Shown here piece after piece: positions 13,855 through 20,258 of a DNA stretch of 22,967 nt. Under the pieces are notes generated by a model. That model ran no database searches, was not told the origin of the DNA, and saw nothing but the letters and a program-made list of their open reading frames with translations. The DNA is from a virus. The stretch is taken from positions 1-22,967 of IMG/VR virus record IMGVR_UViG_3300048780_000317; one strand, 5' to 3'. The position numbers and the translations under genes were made by a program. Every line of letters starts with the position of its first letter. Within the stretch, counting starts at the first letter, position 1.

Positions 13855-14970
13855 ATGAAGAGCCACAAGTTCGGAATCGGATCATTGTTCCTGGCGGCGG
13901 TACTGATCGTCGCGTCGTTCATCGTGTATTTTGAGGACGCGACCAATTACGCCCAGGGCGCTCTGCCCGTCGCGGGCGCGACGAGCGTATCCGCAGACGG
14001 TTCGGGCGTGACCACGCACCGATTCATCAAGTTCGCCTCGGCCGGCGTCATATCGACCGCCGCGCTGGCTAGCGACGACATCGTCGGCGTCTGCGAGCAG
14101 ACGGCGACGGCAAACCAGATCACCAAGTACGCCCCGCCCGGCACGATGACCACGCTGGACTCCGGCGCGGCGATCGCCGCCGGCAACAAGCTCACGTGCC
14201 TGGGGGACGGAACAGGCAAGGCGACGCCTGTGTCCAATGCAACCGCCAGTCCGACCACAGTGGGCGCCATAGCGCTTAGCTCCGACGCCACGGGCACGGG
14301 GACGGTGCTGGCGATCGTCGTCCCCAGCGTGCTGGGCTCGCCGGCGAGTTACGCCGGAAGCGTGGCCGTGGGCACGTCCCTGACCGTGGGTACGACCTGC
14401 GGGATCTCGACCAATGCCACCGTAGGCGGCACGCTCACCACGACCGGCGCGGTGACCAACAACAGCACGACGGCGTTAAATGGCAGCGCCACGCTTGGGA
14501 CGAACAATAAGCTGCTGTTCAGGGAATCGACGGAATACGTCTACAGCGACGCAGCCAACAGCCTGACGATCGCGGCGGGCACGCGGATCAAAACAAGCCT
14601 GCCGATCTTTTCCGCGAGTCAAACATTTGTGACAATTGCCGGTCCGACGCTAAGCTTGAACGTCAACGACTCGGGCAAGGTGTTCAACGTGACCGGCACC
14701 GCGGTCATCACGCTGCCGGCCACGTCGTCGGGGGTCAGCTATACATTTTTCTGCGATGGCGCCGCCGGGACCGTGCAGATATCCATCGCCCCCGCCGCCG
14801 CCGACGGCATCAGCGGGCTGGGAACGACCGGCACCGTGAACAAGGCGCTCATCAATACCCTGTCCACGGCCAATCGCGGTGACCTGCTGACCATTAGCGG
14901 GTCAGGCACCACCGGCGCGACGGGATGGCTGATAGTCCGCCAGGTGGGCACCTGGGCGTGGGCCTCCTGA
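13855..14970 (+). CDS. Capsid decoration-like (DUF2190-like) protein with beta-rich extension
   Basis: This is a 371-residue protein. Residues 8-27 form a hydrophobic helix (GIGSLFLAAVLIVASFIVYF) after a basic start, like a signal anchor, which is odd for a virion protein. Residues about 34-160 resemble DUF2190 capsid cement proteins: HRFIKFASAGVISTAALASD, GVCEQTATANQITKYAPPG, then AAIAAGNKLTCLGDGTGKA. The C-terminal 200 residues are Thr/Ser/Gly/Ala-rich beta repeats (GSVAVGTSLTVGTTCGISTN, ATVGGTLTTTGAVTNNSTTA), as in head fibres or tail spikes. It has GGAG 7 bases before the ATG. Its place after the capsid supports a head-surface role; the fusion and the N-terminal helix leave doubt. Confidence 0.6.
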   Translation: MKSHKFGIGSLFLAAVLIVASFIVYFEDATNYAQGALPVAGATSVSADGSGVTTHRFIKFASAGVISTAALASDDIVGVCEQTATANQITKYAPPGTMTTLDSGAAIAAGNKLTCLGDGTGKATPVSNATASPTTVGAIALSSDATGTGTVLAIVVPSVLGSPASYAGSVAVGTSLTVGTTCGISTNATVGGTLTTTGAVTNNSTTALNGSATLGTNNKLLFRESTEYVYSDAANSLTIAAGTRIKTSLPIFSASQTFVTIAGPTLSLNVNDSGKVFNVTGTAVITLPATSSGVSYTFFCDGAAGTVQISIAPAAADGISGLGTTGTVNKALINTLSTANRGDLLTISGSGTTGATGWLIVRQVGTWAWAS

Positions 14971-14971
14971 T

Positions 14972-14999
14972 AGTGATCAGTGGCCAGTGGTCAGTGCCG
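14972..14999. repeat. Heptad repeat, AGTGGTC family
   Basis: There are four units: AGTGATC, AGTGGCC, AGTGGTC, AGTGCCG. They begin one base after the stop codon of the decoration-like gene. A run of eleven A residues (15002-15012) follows. Confidence 0.75.
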
Positions 15000-15029
15000 C
15001 TAAAAAAAAAAACTACCACCCGCCAATCG

Positions 15030-15052
15030 GCCCCCGAGCTTTTAGCGGGGGC
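15030..15052. repeat. GC-rich hairpin 1 of the 14971-15190 spacer
   Basis: GCCCCCG (15030-15036) pairs with CGGGGGC (15046-15052) around a 9-base loop. The 220-bp spacer has no plausible gene. It carries this and two further hairpins in a row. Confidence 0.6.
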
Positions 15053-15092
15053 TGCGGCGGCGATAGGGTAGGTGCATTGCAGTCTGCGGCGA

Positions 15093-15109
15093 GGCCGGAT
15101 GGTCCGGCC
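15093..15109. repeat. GC-rich hairpin 2 of the 14971-15190 spacer
   Basis: GGCCGGA (15093-15099) pairs with TCCGGCC (15103-15109) around a 3-base TGG loop. This is a compact and very stable stem. Confidence 0.65.
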
Positions 15110-15110
15110 C

Positions 15111-15148
15111 ACCGCCGGGCCGCTGACGGTATCCGACGGCCCGGCGGT
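15111..15148. repeat. GC-rich hairpin 3, perfect 12-bp stem
   Basis: ACCGCCGGGCCG (15111-15122) pairs exactly with CGGCCCGGCGGT (15137-15148) around a 14-base loop. It starts two bases after hairpin 2. A short T-run (15162-15166) lies 13 bases beyond the stem, too far for a standard terminator. The next gene starts at 15191 with AGGAG 6 bases upstream. Confidence 0.7.
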
Positions 15149-15190
15149 GAAGTTGAGACGATTTTTGGCAAAGACATTTAGGAGCATGAA

Positions 15191-15481
15191 ATGGCAAAAG
15201 AGACACAGCAGCAAGGACCGCCCCAGTCGGCGGTCGAACCGATCGTAATCTGCACCATCCGCAAGGCCGTGAGCTACGGCGGAATATATCTGGCGCCTCG
15301 CATGGACGGGACGAGGCTCATCCCCCTGGCGGACGTTCCCCTGCCTCGCGAGTTCGCCGAGAGGTTCACGCCCGGCGCCGTCGAGATCACGGGCGAGTCG
15401 GAGATGACGGCCAACGAATTGCCCGAGGCGTTGAAGAAGGCCGTCGCGGCCATGGAAGCGAGCGCCAAACCCAAGGGCTGA
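15191..15481 (+). CDS. Small hypothetical head-region protein
   Basis: This is a 96-residue soluble protein. The core (PIVICTIRKAVSYGGIYLAP, then LIPLADVPLPREFAERFTPG) looks like a small beta fold. A charged helical tail ends in lysines (LKKAVAAMEASAKPKG). AGGAG lies 6 bases before the ATG, one of the clearest ribosome-binding sites in the late operon. It lies between the decoration-like gene and another small gene, and before the connector, so a minor head or neck role is possible. I recognise no family. Hairpin-rich spacers flank it on both sides, which is unusual within a late operon. Confidence 0.65.
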   Translation: MAKETQQQGPPQSAVEPIVICTIRKAVSYGGIYLAPRMDGTRLIPLADVPLPREFAERFTPGAVEITGESEMTANELPEALKKAVAAMEASAKPKG

Positions 15482-15516
15482 CAAGACGCATAGCGGGGCG
15501 TTCCCGCTTGTCCCCC

Positions 15517-15549
15517 GTGGGCGTGGTTCGCTCTCCTTTCCACGCCCAC
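15517..15549. repeat. Perfect 10-bp hairpin in the 15482-15646 spacer
   Basis: GTGGGCGTGG (15517-15526) pairs with CCACGCCCAC (15540-15549) around a 13-base loop. It overlaps the next hairpin by two bases, so the two full-length stems cannot form together, though trimmed versions could. That arrangement could act as a switch, but none is shown. Confidence 0.65.
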
Positions 15550-15587
15550 GTTCGCGGCGATCCGAGGCATGGGATCACCGCGAACGT
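15548..15587. repeat. Near-perfect 16-bp hairpin in the 15482-15646 spacer
   Basis: Bases 15548-15563 pair with 15572-15587 with one mismatch (C/A) and an 8-base loop. The outer arm is ACGTTCGCGG/CCGCGAACGT and the inner arm is GATCC/GGATC. No T-run follows. The stem is strong enough to be a rho-independent core, an RNA-processing site or a REP-like element. Confidence 0.7.
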
Positions 15588-15601
15588 GTAAACGAATGGA
15601 C

Positions 15602-15629
15602 AGCGGTCGGTGAACAGCAGTCAGCGATA
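15602..15629. repeat. Diverged heptad repeat, AGTGGTC family
   Basis: The units are AGCGGTC, GGTGAAC, AGCAGTC and AGCGATA. They lie between the 16-bp hairpin and the GGAG ribosome-binding site of the gene at 15647. Confidence 0.65.
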
Positions 15630-15646
15630 ACGGATGGAGAACGAAC

Positions 15647-15943
15647 ATGGCAAGTGTAATCGTGCAGGTGCAGGCGATGGTGGCGATGAAGGATAACGGC
15701 AAGAGGCACAATCCCGGTGAAGTTTTTGGCATGGAGAAAAGCCTGGTGCCCGCCCACGTGGCGGCCAAACAGGTCCGCGTGATGCAGGCCCCCGCCGCCG
15801 CTGCCGCGCAGGGCGCGCCTGGGCCCACTACCGCAAATCCCGCGTTGACCGCGCCTGCGGCTGGGACGCCGGCCGCCGGCCATGCGACGATCGTGCCGGC
15901 CGCCAGGCCGTTGCCCGGGCCGAGGCCCGAACCGCAAAAATAG
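15647..15943 (+). CDS. Small hypothetical head-region protein with Ala/Pro-rich tail
   Basis: This is a 98-residue protein. The first 48 residues form the likely folded part (SVIVQVQAMVAMKDNGKRHN, then PGEVFGMEKSLVPAHVAAKQ), with a beta strand, a turn and a helix. The C-terminal half is a disordered Ala/Pro/Gly stretch (APAAAAAQGAPGPTTANPAL onward). GGAG lies 7 bases before the ATG. Small proteins of this shape often lie between capsid and connector genes in HK97-type head modules. No family is claimed. Its TAG stop is the first part of the next heptad repeat. Confidence 0.6.
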   Translation: MASVIVQVQAMVAMKDNGKRHNPGEVFGMEKSLVPAHVAAKQVRVMQAPAAAAAQGAPGPTTANPALTAPAAGTPAAGHATIVPAARPLPGPRPEPQK

Positions 15944-15990
15944 TGGTCAGTGGACAGTGGTCAGTAAAGACCGCGTGCACTGACCAGTGG
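15942..15990. repeat. Hairpin/heptad element, copy A
   Basis: Heptads AGTGGTC, AGTGGAC, AGTGGTC and AGTAAAG begin inside the upstream TAG stop. TGGTCAGT (15958-15965) is complemented by ACTGACCA (15979-15986), giving an 8-bp stem. The layout (GTGGTCAGT, AAAGACCGC, TGCACTGACCA) is shared with two spacers near 20200 and 20730. Confidence 0.75.
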
Positions 15991-16001
15991 ATTGGAGCAC
16001 A

Positions 16002-16088
16002 ATGGGCAAAGACTGGAAAGACAAGATCGTCAGTAAACCCAAGCCGGCGCCGGTGACCAAGCCGATCAAGGCGCCGGTGACGAAATAG
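16002..16088 (+). CDS. Very small Lys/Pro-rich protein
   Basis: This is a 28-residue open frame starting MGKDWKDKIVSK and ending in a Lys/Pro/Val repeat (KPAPVTKPIKAPVTK). GGAG lies just before the ATG (four bases between), and the next gene starts 8 bases after its TAG. Good ribosome-binding-site spacing and tight packing support translation. At the DNA level GGCGCCGGTGAC occurs twice (around 16045 and 16070), so it contains its own short direct repeat. It could be a real tiny virion or regulatory peptide, or a leader for the connector gene. Function is unknown. Confidence 0.5.
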   Translation: MGKDWKDKIVSKPKPAPVTKPIKAPVTK

Positions 16089-16096
16089 GTGAAGGA

Positions 16097-16840
16097 ATGC
16101 TTTGCACGCTCAATCAACTGAAGAGCAGACTGAAGATCGACCCGGCCGATACGACCGACGACCTTGCGATGACGGGCCTGATCCAGGGCGTGTCCGCACG
16201 CATGGCATCATCGGAGGGCGCGGGGCGCGAACTCGAGCTTACGACGATCACGGAGATATTCTGCCAGGACGACGCCCGCTCGACCATGCTCTGGACGCGG
16301 GCGTGGCCGGTCGTGTCGGTGACATCCATCCTCGAAGCAATGTGGGGCGCATTCGATTCGGCGACCGGGCTAATAGAGGCCGGGCCGGGCGTATCAGCCC
16401 CGGACTTCTACGTCAACCACGAGACGGGCAGGATCACCCGCGTGGCCCTCATGTGGTTCTGCCGGCCGTTCGAGCAGCAGGTGATCTACCAGGGCGGCTG
16501 GACGGCGTGCGAATACTGGCAGTCGGGCAATAGCTACGCGGCCGGCTACTTGGTCCAGACGGCGGGGAACGTATACCAGGCCGCCCAGGCGACCAGCGGG
16601 ATCCTCGTCCCGGGTGCCGACCCGACCAACTGGACGCTCTTGACCGGCCAGGTGCCCGCGCCGGGTGAGCTGGTCGAATGGTGCATCGCGCAGTCCATAA
16701 ACGACTGGCAACGCCGCGACAGGCCCGGGATGTCATCCGAAGGGGCCTCGGGGGCCTCGGCCTCGCAGTTTGGCCCCTATGGACTCCTGCCGGGCGTGGC
16801 GGCGGCCCTGAAGGGCGGCCGATATAGAAGAATCATGTGA
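16097..16840 (+). CDS. Head-tail connector (gp6-like) with inserted carbohydrate-binding-like module
   Basis: This is a 247-residue protein. The flanks match HK97 gp6-like connectors. The N-terminal helices (TLNQLKSRLKIDPADTTDD, LIQGVSARMASSEGAGREL) are followed by strands, including TRAWPVVSVTSILEA (67-81) and QQVIYQGGW (127-135), and a closing helix (PGELVEWCIAQSINDWQRRD, 189-208). Between strand and helix, residues about 139-182 form an extra module (YWQSGNSYAAGYLVQTAGNV, YQAAQATSGILVPG, NWTLL). Its Y-x-G-x-V, G-x-x-Y, SG-x-x-P and final W pattern is that of CBM5/12-like modules. Connectors form the ring under the portal. AGGTGAAGGA precedes the ATG. Confidence 0.75.
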   Translation: MLCTLNQLKSRLKIDPADTTDDLAMTGLIQGVSARMASSEGAGRELELTTITEIFCQDDARSTMLWTRAWPVVSVTSILEAMWGAFDSATGLIEAGPGVSAPDFYVNHETGRITRVALMWFCRPFEQQVIYQGGWTACEYWQSGNSYAAGYLVQTAGNVYQAAQATSGILVPGADPTNWTLLTGQVPAPGELVEWCIAQSINDWQRRDRPGMSSEGASGASASQFGPYGLLPGVAAALKGGRYRRIM

Positions 16841-16901
16841 CAGTGGTCGGCGGTCAGAGAAAGACAAAAGCAAAGACGCAAAAAGCGGCGTGTAAAAAAA
16901 A
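16841..16901. repeat. Short low-complexity spacer with AGTGGTC-like units
   Basis: Directly after the TGA stop comes CAGTGGTCGGCGGTCAG, then a purine-rich stretch with repeated AAAGAC/AAAGCAAAGACGC units, and a run of eight A residues before the ATG at 16902. No ribosome-binding site is evident. Confidence 0.45.
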
Positions 16902-17516
16902 ATGATCGGAAGCCTCGTTATAGTGAAAGTGGATAGCAAAAGCGGCGAGCTCGTTGCCCGCGACGCTCGGGCGGCGGCGGCGTTCCCGGCGGCGGTCATC
17001 AACGGGCTGCAGGGCTACGTCGGATCGGGCGCCTCAATGATCGCCGCATGGCTCCAATCGGGCGCGGGCGGATTGACCCTCCAGCATGGGATGGACGGCC
17101 TGGGGGGCTCGATCCAAGGTGTAATGATCGATGAGTCGATCCCGATGGCCATGCTGGGCGTGCCCTCGGACGCTCCCGCCGCCCCCTACGCCTACAAGCA
17201 GGAAGTGGGCGGCCCGATATACCCCAAGGACGCCAAGGCCCTGGCGATCCCGCTGACAGAGCAGGCGAGGAACGTATCGGGGCCCCGCGACCCGTCCATG
17301 GGCGACCTGGTGCTCGTCAAGAGGCCGGGAAAGCCGCCACTGCTATGCCAGATGATCGGCGACAAGAAGCTCCAGCCCCAGTTCGTGCTGGTGGCCAGCG
17401 TGACATTGCGGGCTACCCACTGGTTCAGCCAGGGCGTCGAACAGTTCCGTTCGGACATGCTGGCGACGTTCAACGCGGTGATGACCGCGTGGGCGAAGAC
17501 GTTTGGGGCGAATTGA
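16902..17516 (+). CDS. Probable neck or tail completion protein
   Basis: This is a 204-residue protein with no family I can name firmly. The N-terminal half is small-residue rich (ARAAAAFPAAVINGLQGYVG). The C-terminal half is the better conserved-looking part: AIPLTEQARNVSGPRDPSMG, LVLVKRPGKPPLLCQMIGD, and FVLVASVTLRATHWFSQGVE. This LxLVKxxGKPPLL and VTLxxTHWF pattern resembles Mu-type virion/tail completion proteins encoded between head and tail genes. Its place after the connector and before a tail-terminator-like gene agrees. There is no Shine-Dalgarno before ATG 16902, only an A-run. Its TGA stop is also the first unit of a TGAATAT heptad array. Confidence 0.6.
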   Translation: MIGSLVIVKVDSKSGELVARDARAAAAFPAAVINGLQGYVGSGASMIAAWLQSGAGGLTLQHGMDGLGGSIQGVMIDESIPMAMLGVPSDAPAAPYAYKQEVGGPIYPKDAKALAIPLTEQARNVSGPRDPSMGDLVLVKRPGKPPLLCQMIGDKKLQPQFVLVASVTLRATHWFSQGVEQFRSDMLATFNAVMTAWAKTFGAN

Positions 17517-17540
17517 ATATTGAATATTAAATATTGAAAG
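17514..17540. repeat. Heptad repeat spacer, TGAATAT family
   Basis: The units are TGAATAT, TGAATAT, TAAATAT and TGAAAG. The first TGA is the stop codon of the upstream gene, so the array overlaps coding sequence. The next ATG is at 17546. Confidence 0.8.
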
Positions 17541-17545
17541 ATCCG

Positions 17546-17980
17546 ATGGCCGACAAAATTTCAAACGCGGCGAAAATCATCCAGGAAACCCTTGAGGCGC
17601 AGGGCCAGGCGGTCTGGCGGAAGGTGTTCGGTTCGGAGATGAATCCCCTCGCCCAGGAAGTCCTTCCCGCCGCCGCGATATCGTTCCCGACGTTCTTTCA
17701 CGAGGGCGGGACAGAGTGCGAACCCGAGTGGGAGGCGGTGATCCTGATACAGGTGGTGGATAAGGTGCGCAAGAAGGATGCCCTGGCGGCGGTCTGCTCG
17801 ATGGTCGGGCAGATCGAGGCGATGATCGGCCAACTGCCCCATGACGGCACGCTGGGCGGACATGTGGACAAGTTGCGGGCGATGCCGTGGTTCGAGGCCA
17901 CGTCGGCGGACGTGCAGCGGTGCGGCGCCTCGTGCACGATGTCGTTTCACACGGTTGGAACGCTTTTGACTGGTGATTAG
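17546..17980 (+). CDS. Probable tail terminator-like protein
   Basis: This is a 144-residue protein. An N-terminal helix (ISNAAKIIQETLEAQGQAVW) is followed by strands (EVLPAAAISFPTFFHEGGTE, EPEWEAVILIQVVDKVRKKD), a helix (ALAAVCSMVGQIEAMIGQLP) and a final strand (VQRCGASCTMSFHTVGTLL). This alpha/beta order, its size and its position directly before the tail tube gene fit tail terminator proteins, which cap the tube and join it to the head. The ATG at 17546 was taken; the frame also allows a TTG at 17534 inside the repeat. AAAGA lies close upstream. The assignment rests mainly on gene order. Confidence 0.55.
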   Translation: MADKISNAAKIIQETLEAQGQAVWRKVFGSEMNPLAQEVLPAAAISFPTFFHEGGTECEPEWEAVILIQVVDKVRKKDALAAVCSMVGQIEAMIGQLPHDGTLGGHVDKLRAMPWFEATSADVQRCGASCTMSFHTVGTLLTGD

Positions 17981-18005
17981 CGGTTAGTGATTAGTGGTTA
18001 GTGGT
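17975..18005. repeat. Heptad repeat spacer, GRTTAGT family
   Basis: The units are GATTAGC, GGTTAGT, GATTAGT, GGTTAGT and a partial GGTC. The array covers the last sense codon and TAG stop of the upstream gene. AGTGGT (18000-18005) can pair with ACCACT (18012-18017) in a 6-bp hairpin. The next gene keeps a GGAG at 18028. Confidence 0.8.
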
Positions 18006-18038
18006 CGGAAAACCACTCGCCACGCATGGAGATAGAAT

Positions 18039-18896
18039 ATGGCAGCCGGCGACAAGATTTTTCAGGCGCGGTATCTCGAAATTGGGGCGTCCCAGATAGC
18101 GGGCGTGGTGGCGGCGAAGATCAATACCGCGTTCACCGGGCGGGAGGATCCCGGTGCGGCAGGCTCGCCTGGCCCGGCCGGGCGGATTGTCGGCCATCGG
18201 CGGATCACCGTCGAGGCGTACGCCATACACGAGTCCATCATGGTGGCCATGGGCGTGTCTTTTAACGGGACGGCCGTTGCGGGGGCGACCTATGCGAGGA
18301 TCACGCCGTCGACGGTTGAGCGGATCGACCAGGGCGTGGCGGCCTGGCCGGGGGATGCGGGCGCGATCCTGACGCGCAAGATGCTGGCTGTGGAGATATA
18401 TGGCAACCAGTACGCGGCCCTGATGGCGATGATCGGAGAAACGGCCGCGAACGTGGCCGTCGCCGTCCTGGACAACGACAGCGCGGCCCAGACGGTGACG
18501 GTGACCAACGTCTATTTCTCCGAGGCGATCAGTCCGGTGGACATTCCCGAAAAGGACGCCGGGGGCAAGCTCGCCCCCTACGGGATCCGCGGGTGGGTGA
18601 ACTGGGGCGGGGCGGACACTTTTGCGACGGTATTGACCTCGACATCCGCGGGGGCGTTTGGCCTGCTGGCTATCCTGGGCACGGCGCAGGCCAATGCCGT
18701 CATCGGTACGGTGGGCGCGGGCGGGGCGGCCGAGAAGATCACGGTCAAGAACGTCACCTGGACAATGGTGACGAGCAACATCGAGATCCCGGCAAACGAC
18801 GCGGGCGGAAAACTCGCCCTCTTTGGCGTGCGCGGGTACGCGGCGTGGGCAAGCACCGATACGCTGGCGACGATGATCGTTGCGGCGGCGGATTAG
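18039..18896 (+). CDS. Probable major tail (tube) protein with internal duplication
   Basis: This is a 285-residue protein, beta-rich overall. Residues 39-49 form a short collagen-like run (GAAGSPGPAGR). Two segments of about 50 residues, 149-199 and 230-280, are related. The cores are IPEKDAGGKLAPYGIRGW and IPANDAGGKLALFGVRGY, preceded by AQTVTVTNV and AEKITVKNV. About 17 of 31 core positions are identical. The location between the terminator-like and tape-measure-like genes and the beta content fit a tube protein, though the duplicated C-terminal region could be an added surface domain. GGAG lies 7 bases before the ATG. No sheath gene is adjacent, in line with a non-contractile tail. Confidence 0.6.
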   Translation: MAAGDKIFQARYLEIGASQIAGVVAAKINTAFTGREDPGAAGSPGPAGRIVGHRRITVEAYAIHESIMVAMGVSFNGTAVAGATYARITPSTVERIDQGVAAWPGDAGAILTRKMLAVEIYGNQYAALMAMIGETAANVAVAVLDNDSAAQTVTVTNVYFSEAISPVDIPEKDAGGKLAPYGIRGWVNWGGADTFATVLTSTSAGAFGLLAILGTAQANAVIGTVGAGGAAEKITVKNVTWTMVTSNIEIPANDAGGKLALFGVRGYAAWASTDTLATMIVAAAD

Positions 18897-18936
18897 TTAA
18901 TTGGTTAATTGGTCAATTGGTTAATCGGTTAACTGG
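18897..18936. repeat. Octad repeat spacer, TTAATTGG family
   Basis: There are five 8-bp units in a row: TTAATTGG, TTAATTGG, TCAATTGG, TTAATCGG, TTAACTGG. The array begins immediately after the TAG stop and ends 9 bases before the next ATG, leaving no clear ribosome-binding site. Confidence 0.85.
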
Positions 18937-18945
18937 ATCGAAACG

Positions 18946-20169
18946 ATGGCTGATGAACTGAAAATAAATGTCTCCGTGCCGGGCGCGAAGGACGCCGCAC
19001 AGGACCTCAAGGGCGTGGCCGCAGCCGAGGGCGAGGTCACCGGCGCCGCCAAGGCCCAGGGCGACGCCCACGGGGAAAATGCCGCCGGCGCCGAGAAAGA
19101 CTCCCTGGCCACGGAGGCGCTGCGGATGCGAAAGCGCTCGCTCCTAATGGAGCTCGCGGCCCTCAATCCCGAATTGGGCGCGGCAGGCAGGCTTATATCC
19201 GAGCTCTCCACCGCGGAAAGCGGCTCGGCGATGGGGGCGGCCATCCTGACCGCGGGCGTGGTTGCCGCCGCCGCCGCGATCGAATACCTGATTTCCAAGC
19301 AGGAGGAGTTGACGAAAAAGGCCGACAAGGCGGGCGCATCGCTGAAAAAGGAGGCCGATCAATTCGTCGAGTGGGGCGATGCCATCGACGCCGCCCGGCA
19401 AAAGGCGGCGGGAACTGGACAGAAGGTCAGCTCGACCCCGACGCCGGAGATCGAGCGAGCGGCATTTGGAATCCAGAAGGACCTGGGGATCACGGACGAG
19501 CAGCGTAAGCGGCTGGGCGTGATCATGGGAATGGGCGACCTGACGCACGACCAGCAGGTGGCGGCCGCGAAGGCCATTGTCGCCCAAAACGGGTTGCCCG
19601 AAGATCCGATGGCGGCGTATCAGACCATCAAGATGGGCGGTGGCGGGCGGGACGCGGATCGGCTGTTCAACGAGGACGTGGCCCGCAACCCGGCGGCATA
19701 TGCGGCGCGGAAGGTCGCGGCCGCAGGCCACGCCGTGGGCGGCAGCGAGCGCGCGATGACGCAGAAGGACATCGAGGATATCGAGGACTCGATCTCGGCC
19801 CGGGAGAACGCACGAGGCATAACGCATGACAGGAAAGATATAAATAGCTTCATCCTGCAAATTGCCCAGGGGATTGTGAGCGAGACAGCCACGGCGAATT
19901 TTGAGCATGATTATCCAGAGGCAATGAATATCCCTGTCGGTTATCGGACGGCCAATGCGGCCAACGCGGCACGCTTCGCCGAGGCAATGAATATCCCTGT
20001 CGGTTATCGGGGCATCCTCCCGGATGAAACTGTGGGCCCGAATTCGTCGGAAGTGCACAACTCGCGTCCTCTCCAGGTGATCGTCCACGGGGACGTGATC
20101 AATGGGACGAGCTTCAAGAATTCCGACGCCCGCCGGGCCGGCGTGCCACAGCCGCAGGTGCAGCAATGA
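18946..20169 (+). CDS. Short tape-measure-like tail protein
   Basis: This is a 407-residue protein. The N-terminus (ELKINVSVPGAKDAAQDLKG, then alanine-rich charged helices) resembles tape-measure starts. A hydrophobic helix lies at about residues 94-113 (MGAAILTAGVVAAAAAIEYL). Helical charged regions follow, and a C-terminal segment ends in SRPLQVIVHGDVINGTSF, also typical of tape-measure ends. If it sets tail length, the tail would be short. No overlapping tail-assembly chaperone pair precedes it, which is unusual for a long-tailed phage. A 30-bp direct repeat lies near residues 325-355, in a locally AT-richer stretch (about 19815-20010). The ATG at 18946 lacks a clear Shine-Dalgarno. Confidence 0.6.
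   Translation: MADELKINVSVPGAKDAAQDLKGVAAAEGEVTGAAKAQGDAHGENAAGAEKDSLATEALRMRKRSLLMELAALNPELGAAGRLISELSTAESGSAMGAAILTAGVVAAAAAIEYLISKQEELTKKADKAGASLKKEADQFVEWGDAIDAARQKAAGTGQKVSSTPTPEIERAAFGIQKDLGITDEQRKRLGVIMGMGDLTHDQQVAAAKAIVAQNGLPEDPMAAYQTIKMGGGGRDADRLFNEDVARNPAAYAARKVAAAGHAVGGSERAMTQKDIEDIEDSISARENARGITHDRKDINSFILQIAQGIVSETATANFEHDYPEAMNIPVGYRTANAANAARFAEAMNIPVGYRGILPDETVGPNSSEVHNSRPLQVIVHGDVINGTSFKNSDARRAGVPQPQVQQ
19918..20010 (+). repeat. 30-bp perfect direct repeat, 63-bp period, in frame
   Basis: Bases 19918-19947 and 19981-20010 are identical. The period of 63 bp is 21 codons, so both copies encode EAMNIPVGYR. The intervening 33 bp is Ala/Asn-rich (TANAANAARFA). This looks like a recent tandem duplication of a 63-bp unit whose spacer has since diverged, or an insertion. 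Confidence 0.9.
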
Positions 20170-20179
20170 GTAGGAAGTG

Positions 20180-20257
20180 GGCAGGGGTCAGTGAACAGTG
20201 GTCAATAAAGACCACGCAGGCGCCCCGCTTGCACTGTCGCTGACCACGGATCACTAT
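20180..20257. repeat. Hairpin/heptad element, copy B
   Basis: GTGGTCA (20198-20204) is complementary to TGACCAC (20241-20247). GTGGTC (20198-20203) can instead pair with GACCAC (20210-20215). Long blocks, such as CCCGCTTGCACTG and ACCACGGATCACTAT, are shared with copy C at 20700-20769. It fills the spacer right up to the ATG at 20259. Confidence 0.8.
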
Positions 20258-20258
20258 T

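Noticed and set aside
18897-18945. Hidden tail-assembly chaperone with frameshift before the tape measure
   Set aside because: Only 49 bp separate tube and tape-measure-like genes, and they are an octad repeat; there is no room for a chaperone gene.
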